This document shows, piece after piece, positions 8,582-16,634 of a stretch of DNA of 64,000 nucleotides (positions are counted from its first letter, which is position 1; every line of letters starts with the position of its first letter). Source of the DNA: Pseudomonas sp. Q11 (GTDB taxonomy: Bacteria > Pseudomonadota > Gammaproteobacteria > Pseudomonadales > Pseudomonadaceae); contig NZ_JAKNQY010000010.1 in the NCBI RefSeq assembly GCF_024494355.1, positions 1 to 64,000 of the forward strand, read 5' to 3'. A program made the position numbers and the translations under genes. Below the pieces are notes generated by a model. The model did no database searches. It saw only the letters and a list, made by a program, of their open reading frames with translations, and was not told the DNA's origin.

Positions 8582-10996
8582 ATGAGCGACCAGCACTCTA
8601 CTGAAGCCACGAACGATTACGCCGACCCCGAACACATCGAACACACCTCCTCCGGCACCGGCCTGGCCCTGCCCGGCCAAAACCTGCCGGACAAGGTCTA
8701 TATCATTCCCATCCACAATCGCCCGTTCTTTCCGGCCCAAGTGCTGCCGGTCATTGTCAACGAGGAGCCCTGGGCCGAAACCCTGGAACTGGTCGCCAAA
8801 TCCGAACACCATTCCCTGGCGCTGTTTTTCATGGACTCGCCCCAGGAAGATCCCCGCCACTTCGACACGTCGGCGCTGCCGCTGTACGGCACGCTGGTCA
8901 AGGTGCACCACGCCAGTCGCGAAGCCGGCAAACTGCAGTTCGTTGCCCAAGGCCTGACCCGCGTACGCATCCGCACCTGGCTCAAGCACCATCGCCCACC
9001 GTACCTGGTGGAAGTCGAATACCCGCACCAGCCAAGCGAGCCGACCGACGAGGTCAAGGCCTATGGCATGGCATTGATCAATGCGATCAAGGAACTGCTT
9101 CCGCTCAATCCGCTGTACAGCGAGGAGCTGAAGAACTATCTCAACCGCTTCAGCCCCAACGACCCTTCGCCCCTGACCGACTTTGCCGCTGCGCTCACCT
9201 CGGCCACCGGCAGTGAGTTGCAGGAAGTGCTCGATTGCGTCCCGATGCTCAAGCGCATGGAAAAAGTGCTGCCGATGCTGCGCAAGGAAGTTGAAGTCGC
9301 GCGGCTGCAGAAGGAGATTTCTGCCGAGGTCAACAACAAGATCGGCGAACATCAGCGCGAATTCTTCCTCAAGGAGCAGCTGAAGGTCATCCAGCAGGAG
9401 CTGGGGCTGACCAAGGACGATCGCAGCGCCGATCTTGAACAATTCGAGCAACGGCTGGAAGGCAAGGACCTGCCGGCCCAGGCGCAAAAGCGCATCGAAG
9501 AGGAGATGAACAAGCTCTCGATCCTGGAAACCGGCTCGCCGGAATACGCCGTCACCCGCAATTACCTTGATTGGGCGACGTCAGTGCCGTGGGGCGTATA
9601 TGGCCAGGACAAGCTCGACCTCAAGCACGCGCGCAAGGTGCTCGACCAGCACCATGCCGGGCTGGGGGACATCAAGGACCGCATCCTCGAGTTTCTTGCG
9701 GTGGGTGCCTATAAAGGCGAAATCAGCGGTTCTATCGTGCTGCTGGTGGGGCCGCCGGGGGTGGGCAAGACCAGCGTCGGCAAATCCATCGCCGAAACAC
9801 TGGGTCGGCCGTTCTACCGCTTCAGCGTCGGCGGCATGCGCGATGAAGCCGAAATCAAGGGTCATCGACGTACCTACATCGGCGCTCAGCCGGGCAAGCT
9901 GGTACAGGCGCTTAAAGATGTCGAGGTGATGAATCCGGTGATCATGCTCGATGAGATCGACAAGATGGGCCAGAGCTACCAGGGCGATCCGGCCTCGGCC
10001 TTGTTGGAGACCCTCGACCCGGAACAGAACGTCGAATTCCTCGATCACTACCTGGACCTGCGCCTGGACCTGTCGAAAGTGCTCTTCGTGTGCACCGCCA
10101 ACACCCTGGACTCGATCCCTGGCCCATTGCTGGACCGGATGGAAGTGATTCGCCTGTCGGGCTATATCACCGAAGAGAAGGTCGCCATCGCCAAGCGCCA
10201 TTTATGGCCCAAACAACTGGCCAAGGCCGGCGTGTCTAAAGGCAGCCTGAATATCACCGACAGCGCCCTCAAGGCCCTGATCGACGGTTATGCCCGTGAA
10301 GCCGGGGTGCGACAGCTGGAGAAACAGCTAGGCAAGCTGGTGCGCAAGGCGGTGATAAAACTGATCGACGACCCGAAAGCCGTGATCAAGCTCGGACCCA
10401 AGGACCTTGAGGCTTCCCTGGGCAAGCCGGTGTTCCGCAACGAGCAGGTGCTGTCCGGCATCGGCGTGATTACCGGCCTGGCCTGGACCAGCATGGGCGG
10501 CGCGACCCTACCGATCGAAGCGACACGCATCCACACGCTCAATCGCGGCTTCAAGCTCACCGGGCAACTGGGGGAGGTGATGAAAGAGTCCGCGGAAATC
10601 GCCCACAGCTACGTCAGCTCGCATTTGAAGCAATTTGGCGGCGATCCGAAATTCTTCGACGAAGCCTTCGTTCACCTGCACGTTCCCGAAGGCGCCACCC
10701 CCAAGGACGGCCCGAGTGCCGGGGTGACCATGGCCAGCGCTCTGCTGTCCCTGGCCCGCAACGAGGCGCCGAAAAAAGGCGTGGCCATGACCGGTGAACT
10801 GACCCTCACCGGACACGTGCTGCCGATTGGCGGGGTGCGCGAGAAAGTGATCGCGGCGCGACGGCAGAAAATCAATGAGCTGATCCTGCCGGAAGCCAAT
10901 CGGGGCAACTTCGAAGAACTGCCGGACTATCTCAAGGAAGGCGTCACGGTGCACTTTGCCAAGCGGTTTGCCGATGTGGCCAAGGTGTTGTTCTGA
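8582..10996 (+). CDS. ATP-dependent Lon-family protease (second Lon, AsrA-like)
   Basis: Lon protease of 804 residues from the ATG at 8582. Domain order: N-terminal substrate-binding LON domain (YIIPIHNRPFFPAQVLPVIV from about 40), coiled helical region (EFFLKEQLKVIQQELG), AAA+ domain with Walker A GPPGVGKTS near 390 and Walker B VIMLDEID, then the serine protease domain with the dyad S712 (DGPSAGVTMASALL) and K755 (GGVREKVIAARRQ). Its company, a chagasin-like inhibitor gene just downstream, matches the asrA (PA0779)-icp (PA0778) pair of P. aeruginosa rather than the clpX-lon locus. It therefore looks like the accessory Lon linked to stress responses. That assignment is by context and memory, not by search. 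Confidence 0.9.
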   Translation: MSDQHSTEATNDYADPEHIEHTSSGTGLALPGQNLPDKVYIIPIHNRPFFPAQVLPVIVNEEPWAETLELVAKSEHHSLALFFMDSPQEDPRHFDTSALPLYGTLVKVHHASREAGKLQFVAQGLTRVRIRTWLKHHRPPYLVEVEYPHQPSEPTDEVKAYGMALINAIKELLPLNPLYSEELKNYLNRFSPNDPSPLTDFAAALTSATGSELQEVLDCVPMLKRMEKVLPMLRKEVEVARLQKEISAEVNNKIGEHQREFFLKEQLKVIQQELGLTKDDRSADLEQFEQRLEGKDLPAQAQKRIEEEMNKLSILETGSPEYAVTRNYLDWATSVPWGVYGQDKLDLKHARKVLDQHHAGLGDIKDRILEFLAVGAYKGEISGSIVLLVGPPGVGKTSVGKSIAETLGRPFYRFSVGGMRDEAEIKGHRRTYIGAQPGKLVQALKDVEVMNPVIMLDEIDKMGQSYQGDPASALLETLDPEQNVEFLDHYLDLRLDLSKVLFVCTANTLDSIPGPLLDRMEVIRLSGYITEEKVAIAKRHLWPKQLAKAGVSKGSLNITDSALKALIDGYAREAGVRQLEKQLGKLVRKAVIKLIDDPKAVIKLGPKDLEASLGKPVFRNEQVLSGIGVITGLAWTSMGGATLPIEATRIHTLNRGFKLTGQLGEVMKESAEIAHSYVSSHLKQFGGDPKFFDEAFVHLHVPEGATPKDGPSAGVTMASALLSLARNEAPKKGVAMTGELTLTGHVLPIGGVREKVIAARRQKINELILPEANRGNFEELPDYLKEGVTVHFAKRFADVAKVLF

Positions 10997-11023
10997 TAGT
11001 CCTGTAGCGCTTGTGCGGGCCTC

Positions 11024-11116
11024 ATCGCGAGCAGGCTCGCTCCCACAGTGGCTTTGTGTTGTTCACAACATGTGTGATCCACACCCAACCCTTGTGGGAG
11101 CGAGCCTGCTCGCGAT
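11024..11116. repeat. REPIN (inverted REP pair)
   Basis: Two REP palindromes in inverted orientation (ATCGCGAGCAGGCTCGCTCC and its complement at 11097-11116) separated by about 50 unrelated bases. It lies between the Lon-like gene and the chagasin-like gene. Confidence 0.9.
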
Positions 11117-11205
11117 AAGGCCATGAGATCCAACACATGCCCAGCTGACACACCCAGTAGCATCTTCGGTTATGCTCGCCGTTCGTCGTGAATGCCGGAG
11201 CCCTT

Positions 11206-11598
11206 ATGTCCCTCACCCGCCTGCTCGTCCCTTTCAGCCTTGCCCTGCTGAGCGCCTGCGCCACGCAACCGAAACACAACGTGACCGTGGAAAAACTGAG
11301 CCAATGCCCGGTGCAGCTCACTAGCGGGCAGAACCTGATCCTGAATTTGCCCAGTAACCCCAGCACCGGTTATCGCTGGGCGATCCAGGATTCGGCCGGC
11401 GGCGTGCTGAAGGCCCTGGGGCCTGAGGTGTACCGCAACCCGGAAGACGCCGGCATCGTCGGCGCGGCCGGGGTGTCAACCTGGCGTTTCCAGGCATTTG
11501 CTGCCGGAACCGGTCGCTTGCGCCTGACCTATCAACAGCCCTGGGCACCTGAAGTGCCGCCGGTGGAAACCTTTGACTGCGCCATTTCGGTGAATTGA
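11206..11598 (+). CDS. Chagasin-like (I42) cysteine protease inhibitor lipoprotein
   Basis: Small exported protein of 130 residues. The ATG at 11206 has a GGAG ribosome site; an upstream in-frame GTG at 11188 is less likely. The N-terminus is a lipoprotein signal peptide with lipobox LLSAC (cysteine at about residue 20). The mature part has the I42/chagasin loops: NPSTGYRW (the NPTTGY-type loop near 60), GAAGVSTWRFQAFAAGTGRLRLTYQQPW. Members inhibit papain-like cysteine peptidases. It is transcribed in the same direction as the Lon-like gene but separated by a REPIN. The counterpart in P. aeruginosa next to PA0779 is icp. Confidence 0.85.
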   Translation: MSLTRLLVPFSLALLSACATQPKHNVTVEKLSQCPVQLTSGQNLILNLPSNPSTGYRWAIQDSAGGVLKALGPEVYRNPEDAGIVGAAGVSTWRFQAFAAGTGRLRLTYQQPWAPEVPPVETFDCAISVN

Positions 11599-11600
11599 TC

Positions 11601-12242
11601 GTGGGTTGGCTGATCCTTGCATTGATGGGCGCGGCCACCTATGTGTACGGGCTCACTGTGCATGCCACCCTGCTGTGCTTGCTGGTCAAGCCGATGCCGG
11701 TGCTGGCCCTGCTCGGCTGGCTGCACGATGCGCCACCCAGCGAATATCGACGCTGGATCAGCCTGGGACTGATTTTTTCGGTGGCGGGCGATGTGCTGCT
11801 GGCTTGGCCCGGGGATCTGTTCGTGTTCGGCCTTGGCGCGTTTTTGCTGGCGCACCTGGCCTACCTGAAAGCCTATCTCAGCGACTGTCGCCGCCCGGCG
11901 CTGCTATCACTGGCCCTGGCATTGGCATTGGGGCTTGGCGCAACCTTGCTGGGGATTCTGATATCGAGCGGACTTGGGCCTTTGCTCGTCCCGGTGATTG
12001 TCTATGGCCTGGCCATCAGCGCCATGCTCTGGCGGGCGCTGGCGCGACTGGGCACTGAAGTCCCGGAGCGTTCGGCCTGGCTGGCCGCTGCCGGGGCCCT
12101 GGCATTCGTGTTTTCTGACAGTTTGATTGGAATAAACCGGTTCGTGGCGCCCTTTCATGCCGCGCCTTACCTGATCATCGTCAGTTATTGGCTGGGCCAG
12201 TGGGGCATTACCGCGTCGGCGTTCCCGCAAAAGCAGCATTGA
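11601..12242 (+). CDS. YhhN-family membrane protein (putative lysoplasmalogenase)
   Basis: Integral membrane protein of about 213 residues with seven or eight hydrophobic segments, family YhhN (TMEM86-like). Conserved features include KPMPVLALLG, SLGLIFSVAGDVLLAWPGDLFVFGLGAFLLAHLAYL and ALAFVFSDSLIGINRF. Eukaryotic and some bacterial members hydrolyse lysoplasmalogen; the bacterial role is largely untested. The start is a GTG at 11601, two bases after the previous stop; a TTG at 11595 overlapping that stop is possible. It is coupled to the inhibitor gene upstream. Confidence 0.8.
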   Translation: MGWLILALMGAATYVYGLTVHATLLCLLVKPMPVLALLGWLHDAPPSEYRRWISLGLIFSVAGDVLLAWPGDLFVFGLGAFLLAHLAYLKAYLSDCRRPALLSLALALALGLGATLLGILISSGLGPLLVPVIVYGLAISAMLWRALARLGTEVPERSAWLAAAGALAFVFSDSLIGINRFVAPFHAAPYLIIVSYWLGQWGITASAFPQKQH

Positions 12243-12253
12243 ACAGAGATTAA

Positions 12254-12372
12254 TGTGGGAGCAAGGCTTGCCCGCGATGAACGATAGTGCGGTCTCGCTA
12301 TAGACCGCGGTGCCTTTATCGCGGGCAAGCCTTGCTCCCACAGGCCTTGCTCCCACAAAGCTCGCTCCCAGA
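12254..12372. repeat. REPIN plus partial REP copies
   Basis: TGTGGGAGCAAGGCTTGCCC at 12254 is mirrored by GGGCAAGCCTTGCTCCCACA at 12323-12342. Two further half-units (CTTGCTCCCACA, CTCGCTCCCAGA) follow up to 12372. It fills the gap before cmoA. Confidence 0.85.
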
Positions 12373-12425
12373 GGTTTTTTGGTTAAAATGCCGGCCTTTT
12401 CACCACCCATGCCGCTGGAACTGCC

Positions 12426-13169
12426 GTGAGCAAAGAACCCGATCGTCTATTCGCCCAGCCCCTGGCCCAGGTGCCTGATTTCGCCTTCAACGAGGACGTG
12501 GTGCGGGTGTTTCCGGACATGATCAAGCGTTCGGTGCCGGGTTATCCGACCATCGTCGAGAACCTCGGCGTGCTTGCCGCGCAATTTGCCCAGCCGGGCA
12601 GCGTCCTCTACGACCTGGGCTCGTCCCTGGGCGCGGTGACGCAGGCCCTGCGCCGTCATGTGCGCACCGACGGTTGCCGGGTGATTGCGGTGGATAACTC
12701 GGCGGCCATGGTCGAGCGCTGCCGCGAGTATCTTAACGGCCAGGACTCGATGTTCCAGGAGTTGCTGCCGGTTGAAGTGATAGAAGGCGACATTCTCGCG
12801 CTGACGTTCCAGCCGGCCTCGGTGGTAGCGCTGAACTTCACCCTGCAATTCATCGCACCGGATCAGCGTACCGCCTTGTTGAGCCGCATCTGCCAGTCCC
12901 TGCTGCCCGGCGGTGCGTTGATTCTCTCGGAGAAGCTGCGCTTTAACGATGAGCAAGAACACGCGCTGCTCACCGACCTGCATGTGGCGTTCAAGCGCGC
13001 CAACGGCTACAGCGAGCTGGAAATCGCCCAAAAACGCACCGCCATCGAAAACGTCATGAAGCCCGACAGCCTCGAAGAACACCGCGAACGCCTGCTGGCG
13101 GCCGGCTTCTCGAAAGTCGTGCCGTGGTTCCAGTGTCTTAATTTTGCCTCGTTGATTGCCCTGCCATGA
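12426..13169 (+). CDS. cmoA: Carboxy-S-adenosyl-L-methionine synthase CmoA
   Basis: Converts SAM and prephenate to carboxy-SAM, the donor for wobble uridine modification (cmo5U34) of tRNAs. 247 residues from a GTG start. Rossmann methyltransferase fold with [19 protein letters not shown] near 60-75, [23 protein letters not shown] segment (VIEGDILAL) and [15 protein letters not shown]. It overlaps cmoB by four bases (ATGA), matching the conserved cmoAB pair. Confidence 0.96.
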   Translation: MSKEPDRLFAQPLAQVPDFAFNEDVVRVFPDMIKRSVPGYPTIVENLGVLAAQFAQPGSVLYDLGSSLGAVTQALRRHVRTDGCRVIAVDNSAAMVERCREYLNGQDSMFQELLPVEVIEGDILALTFQPASVVALNFTLQFIAPDQRTALLSRICQSLLPGGALILSEKLRFNDEQEHALLTDLHVAFKRANGYSELEIAQKRTAIENVMKPDSLEEHRERLLAAGFSKVVPWFQCLNFASLIALP

Positions 13170-14122
13170 TTGATCTGTCTCCCCTCGCCCGCCATCTGGC
13201 CGGCACCCCCCTGGCCGATTGGGCCGCGACGCTGCAAACGCAACTGGACAGCAAAATGGAAAAGGGTCATGGCGACCTGGAGCGCTGGCAGAGCGCCCTT
13301 GATGCCTTGCCAGTGCTGCAACCGACCCGGATCGACCTGCTGAACGGCCTGACCCTCGACACCGATTGCAGCGACGAAACCCGTGCACAGATGCGAACCG
13401 CGCTGATGGGGCTGTCGCCATGGCGCAAAGGGCCTTTCGACCTGTTTGGCGTGCATGTTGATACCGAATGGCGTTCAGACTGGAAGTGGTCGCGGGTGGC
13501 CCCGCACCTGGATCTGGTGGGCAAGCGCATTCTCGATGTGGGCTGTGGCAACGGTTATTACATGTGGCGGATGCTCGGCGCCGGTGCCGATACGGTGATC
13601 GGCGTCGACCCCAACTGGCTGTTCTTCTGCCAATTCCAGGCGGTGCAACGCTACCTCTCGCAGCCCAGCGCCTGGCATCTGCCGTTCCCCTTCGAGGCCC
13701 TGCCGCCGGAGCTGGAAGGCTTCGATACGGTGTTTTCCATGGGCGTGTTCTACCACCGCCGCTCGCCGATCGAGCATTTGCTGGCGCTCAAGGATTGCCT
13801 GGTCAAGGGCGGAGAGCTGGTATTGGAAACATTGGTGATCGAGGGCGACGAACATCAGGTGCTGGTGCCCGAGGATCGCTATGCGCAGATGCGTAACGTC
13901 TGGTTCCTGCCCTCGGTCCCAGCCCTGGAGCGCTGGCTGCGCCGCGCCGGCTTCAGCGATGTGCGTTGCGTCGACGTGAGCATCACGACGGTGGAAGAGC
14001 AGCGCGGCACTGAGTGGATGAAATATCAGTCGCTGAGTGACTTCCTGGACCCGGCGGACCACAGCAAAACCATCGAAGGGCTGCCAGCACCGATGCGGGC
14101 GGTGATTGTGGCGCGTAAATAA
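13166..14122 (+). CDS. cmoB: tRNA U34 carboxymethyltransferase CmoB
   Basis: Transfers the carboxymethyl group from carboxy-SAM to 5-hydroxyuridine-34 of tRNA. 318 residues, close to the family length. Diagnostic segments are [23 protein letters not shown] near 92-114, [53 protein letters not shown] and [11 protein letters not shown]. The start ATG overlaps the cmoA stop, so the two are translationally coupled. Confidence 0.97.
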   Translation: MIDLSPLARHLAGTPLADWAATLQTQLDSKMEKGHGDLERWQSALDALPVLQPTRIDLLNGLTLDTDCSDETRAQMRTALMGLSPWRKGPFDLFGVHVDTEWRSDWKWSRVAPHLDLVGKRILDVGCGNGYYMWRMLGAGADTVIGVDPNWLFFCQFQAVQRYLSQPSAWHLPFPFEALPPELEGFDTVFSMGVFYHRRSPIEHLLALKDCLVKGGELVLETLVIEGDEHQVLVPEDRYAQMRNVWFLPSVPALERWLRRAGFSDVRCVDVSITTVEEQRGTEWMKYQSLSDFLDPADHSKTIEGLPAPMRAVIVARK

Positions 14123-14146
14123 ATCGCCCCCACTGTGTGCGAGCTT

Positions 14147-14187
14147 CTGTGGGAATGAGCCTTGCTCCCACAGAGATTCACTCCCAC
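14147..14187. repeat. Degenerate REP-like palindrome
   Basis: CTGTGGGAATGAGCCTTGCT followed by CCCACAGAGATTCACTCCCA, an imperfect REP between the convergent cmoB and tadA genes. Confidence 0.5.
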
Positions 14188-14211
14188 TTTAGGGGGGACG
14201 GGGGGACGGTG

Positions 14212-14709
14212 TCAGTCTTGGGATTTGGCTCTTCGGGCCTTGAAGAACTCGCTCAGCACAGCACTGCACTCTTCAGCCAGCACCCCGCCCTCGAACATCA
14301 CTCGATGATTCAGAAAACCCTGGCTGAAGAACTGCCCCTGGCTCTGCACAATGCCGGCCTTGGGTTCCAGGGCGCCATAGACGACCCGGGCGATGCGCGA
14401 GTGGACGATGAGGCCGGCGCACATGCTGCAAGGCTCCAGGGTCACGTAGAGGGTGCTGCCGGGCAGGCGATAGTTGCTGACGGCCTGTGCGGCGGCGCGG
14501 ATGGCGACCATTTCCGCGTGGGCGCTGGGGTCGTGGCCGCTGATCGGGCAATTGAAGCCGCGCCCGATGATCTCACCGTCTTGCACCAGCACCGCGCCCA
14601 CCGGCACTTCACCCAAGGCTGCGCCTTGCTCAGCGAGGGCCAGGGCTTGGCGCATGAAATCCTGGTCACGGCTGCGATCAATGATCCGGGCAGGACGAAT
14701 CTGGCGCAT
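14212..14709 (-). CDS. tadA: tRNA-specific adenosine deaminase TadA
   Basis: Zinc enzyme that converts A34 to inosine in tRNA-Arg(ACG). 165 residues from the ATG at 14709 (MRQIRPARIIDRSRD). The cytidine-deaminase-type zinc site is intact: HAEMVAIRAA (zinc His and catalytic Glu) and TLEPCSMCAG (two zinc Cys). The start ATG overlaps the stop of the upstream multicopper oxidase gene by one base (TGATG), so they share a message. The short C-terminal tail ends KARRAKSQD. Confidence 0.95.
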   Translation of the reverse strand: MRQIRPARIIDRSRDQDFMRQALALAEQGAALGEVPVGAVLVQDGEIIGRGFNCPISGHDPSAHAEMVAIRAAAQAVSNYRLPGSTLYVTLEPCSMCAGLIVHSRIARVVYGALEPKAGIVQSQGQFFSQGFLNHRVMFEGGVLAEECSAVLSEFFKARRAKSQD

Positions 14710-16085
14710 CACGCCACCTCGATGGCGGCCATCAGGCCGGTTTCCATGTGGTCGATCACGTGGCAGTGGAACATCCACACCCCTGGGTTATCCGCCACCA
14801 GCGCCACCTGCGCCCGCTCATTCTTGCCCAGCAGGTAGGTGTCGGTGAAATACGGAATGACCTTATGCCGATTGGACGCGATCACCTTGAAGCTCATGCC
14901 GTGCAAATGGATCGGATGCTGGTACTGAGTCATGTTCTTCAATTCGAGAATGTAGCTCTGGCCCTTTTTCAGCGTAGCAATCGGCCGATCGGCGCAGGTC
15001 TTGTCGGTGATGTCCCAAGCCTTGCCGTTGATCTGCCACAGGCTCGGTGGCTTGCCGTTGTCGACATTGACCGACACCGAACCGACCCACTCGAAATTGA
15101 AGTTGAGTTTCTCGGCATTGGCCAGGTCTGGCTCGGCCATCGGGTTGGGCGGCAGCGCGGGTGGCCACTGGGCCGGCGCATCATTATTGGGCACAGAGCG
15201 CAAAGTACCCAGACGCACCGGGCCATTGCGCAATGACAACTCTTCCCCGGCCGGCGGCGCCTTGATCGCCAGGCAAATGCGCATGCCCGGGCCCAGCCAG
15301 TAATCCTTGCCCAATGGGCGCGGCTCGACAGGGTTGCCGTCCAGGGCGTAGATCTGCGCCTCAACGCCAGGAATGTTGATGCGATAAGTCAGGGTGTTGT
15401 CCAGGTTAAGCAGACGTACACGGGTGATCTGTCCGGCTGGCAGATCAATCACCGGCAGCGGCACGCCATTAATGGTCGACAGACGCCCGGCCGTCCCGCC
15501 ACGGGCCGCTTCACGGGGAATACTGAAGGCGACGAACTCGCCCTGCTCATCCACATGCCAGTTCTTGAGGCTGAGGGTTTGTTCGTATTTAAAGCCGGTG
15601 GGCTCACGCTCTTCGACAATCAAGGGCCCAACAAGCCCACGACCGAGCTCTTCGCTACTGTTGACGTGAGGGTGATACCAGTAGCTGCCAGCGTCCGGCA
15701 CGCGGAACTTGTAATCGAAGTACTCACCCGGCAGCACTGGCAATTGCGAGACATAAGGTACGCCGTCCATCTCCAGAGGCAAGCGGATCCCGTGCCAATG
15801 AATGGTGGTCGCGACCGGCAAGTGATTGATGAAGCGTACCCGCAACCATTCGCCCTGGCGCACCCGCAACTCGGTGCCCGGCGCCGACGGACCAAAGGCC
15901 CAGGCCTGGGTCTTGTGCCCGGCCACCAGCTCCACGTCCAAGGGCGCTGCGATCAGCTCGTAGTCGTGACCAGCCTCGGCATCGGCCATCTTGCCCAACC
16001 AATACCGCGATGCGCCCCCCGCTCCCACGCCAACGACAACAAGACCGGCCAGGCCACCGAGTATTTGGCGACGGGTAAAGGACAT
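14709..16085 (-). CDS. Tat-exported multicopper oxidase
   Basis: Laccase/CopA/SufI-type multicopper oxidase of 458 residues from the ATG at 16085. It begins with a twin-arginine signal (SFTRRQILGGLAGLVVVGVG), so it should be exported folded to the periplasm. All four copper motifs are present: TIHWHGIRLP, SYWYHPHVNSS, HPIHLHGMSF and MFHCHVIDHMETGLM at the C-terminus. It probably oxidises metal ions or phenolic compounds; the substrate is unknown. There is no methionine-rich insert typical of CueO. It is translationally coupled to tadA, an arrangement with no obvious functional link. Confidence 0.88.
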   Translation of the reverse strand: MSFTRRQILGGLAGLVVVGVGAGGASRYWLGKMADAEAGHDYELIAAPLDVELVAGHKTQAWAFGPSAPGTELRVRQGEWLRVRFINHLPVATTIHWHGIRLPLEMDGVPYVSQLPVLPGEYFDYKFRVPDAGSYWYHPHVNSSEELGRGLVGPLIVEEREPTGFKYEQTLSLKNWHVDEQGEFVAFSIPREAARGGTAGRLSTINGVPLPVIDLPAGQITRVRLLNLDNTLTYRINIPGVEAQIYALDGNPVEPRPLGKDYWLGPGMRICLAIKAPPAGEELSLRNGPVRLGTLRSVPNNDAPAQWPPALPPNPMAEPDLANAEKLNFNFEWVGSVSVNVDNGKPPSLWQINGKAWDITDKTCADRPIATLKKGQSYILELKNMTQYQHPIHLHGMSFKVIASNRHKVIPYFTDTYLLGKNERAQVALVADNPGVWMFHCHVIDHMETGLMAAIEVA

Positions 16086-16185
16086 GAAGCTATCACCTCT
16101 TGAATCTGCGGCGGACCCTGGGGCCCGCAAAAGGCGAATACGATACACCCGCAGATGAGAAACAGTAAGGGCAGCCAAAATGAAA

Positions 16186-16216
16186 AAAGCCTCATGGAAG
16201 TTATCCACAAGGCTTT
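16186..16216 (-). terminator. Terminator hairpin with DnaA-box loop, copy 1
   Basis: AAAGCCT (16186-16192) pairs with AGGCTTT (16210-16216) around the 17-base loop CATGGAAGTTATCCACA. On the minus strand the stem is followed by a T-run, so it should end transcripts coming from the trehalose operon. The loop holds TTATCCACA, a perfect DnaA box. An almost identical copy lies at 25940. Confidence 0.75.
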
Positions 16217-16293
16217 GCGAGACGCGCTGTCGCCGTAATGGGGTGTCAGGAGCATAGAACGCGCCTGGGACGCACACTCCTACGGCGAACCGC

Positions 16294-16342
16294 CTTTGTG
16301 GCGAGGGAGCTTGCTCCCGCCGGGCTGCGCAGCAGCCCCGAC
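16294..16342. repeat. REP-like palindromes (second sequence type)
   Basis: GTGGCGAGGGAGCTTGCTCC followed by a smaller palindrome GGGCTGCGCAGCAGCCC. This type recurs at 62168. It lies downstream of the EIIB-like gene. Confidence 0.7.
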
Positions 16343-16344
16343 AG

Positions 16345-16632
16345 TCAGCCTTGCAAGCCGGTGATAAGATGCACCACACCGTTGTCCAGCATCATCACGC
16401 CAGCCACACCGGCGGCACTCAACCCCATCCGGTCGATCCGTGCCACATCCCGCAGTTCCACCCGCATCCGCGTCAACGCCACAGGCTGATGGGACTTTAA
16501 GTTTTCCGAGCCGCCCAACGCTGCGATGACGGCCGGCGCCAGCCCATCGAGCGCTGCCGGCGGCTTGGGTTCTTCCGGTACCAGGTCCGGGGTCAGGGCT
16601 TTCCAGAAGGCCTGTTGTAGTTTGTCGAACAT
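16345..16632 (-). CDS. PTS EIIB-like protein lacking the phospho-cysteine
   Basis: Small protein of 95 residues from the ATG at 16632, two bases after the stop of the EIIA-HPr-EI gene. Residues about 35-93 match a glucose/trehalose-family EIIB domain: ALTRMRVELRDVARIDRMGL lines up with HCVTRLRLSLKDAARVDSAT of TreB in this same operon. The position of the phosphorylated cysteine (C28 of TreB) is alanine here (A52), and there is no other cysteine. It therefore cannot carry phosphate in the usual way. It may be a structural or regulatory partner of the PTS, or a decaying duplicate. It is the last gene of the tre operon. Confidence 0.8.
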   Translation of the reverse strand: MFDKLQQAFWKALTPDLVPEEPKPPAALDGLAPAVIAALGGSENLKSHQPVALTRMRVELRDVARIDRMGLSAAGVAGVMMLDNGVVHLITGLQG

Positions 16633-16634
16633 GT

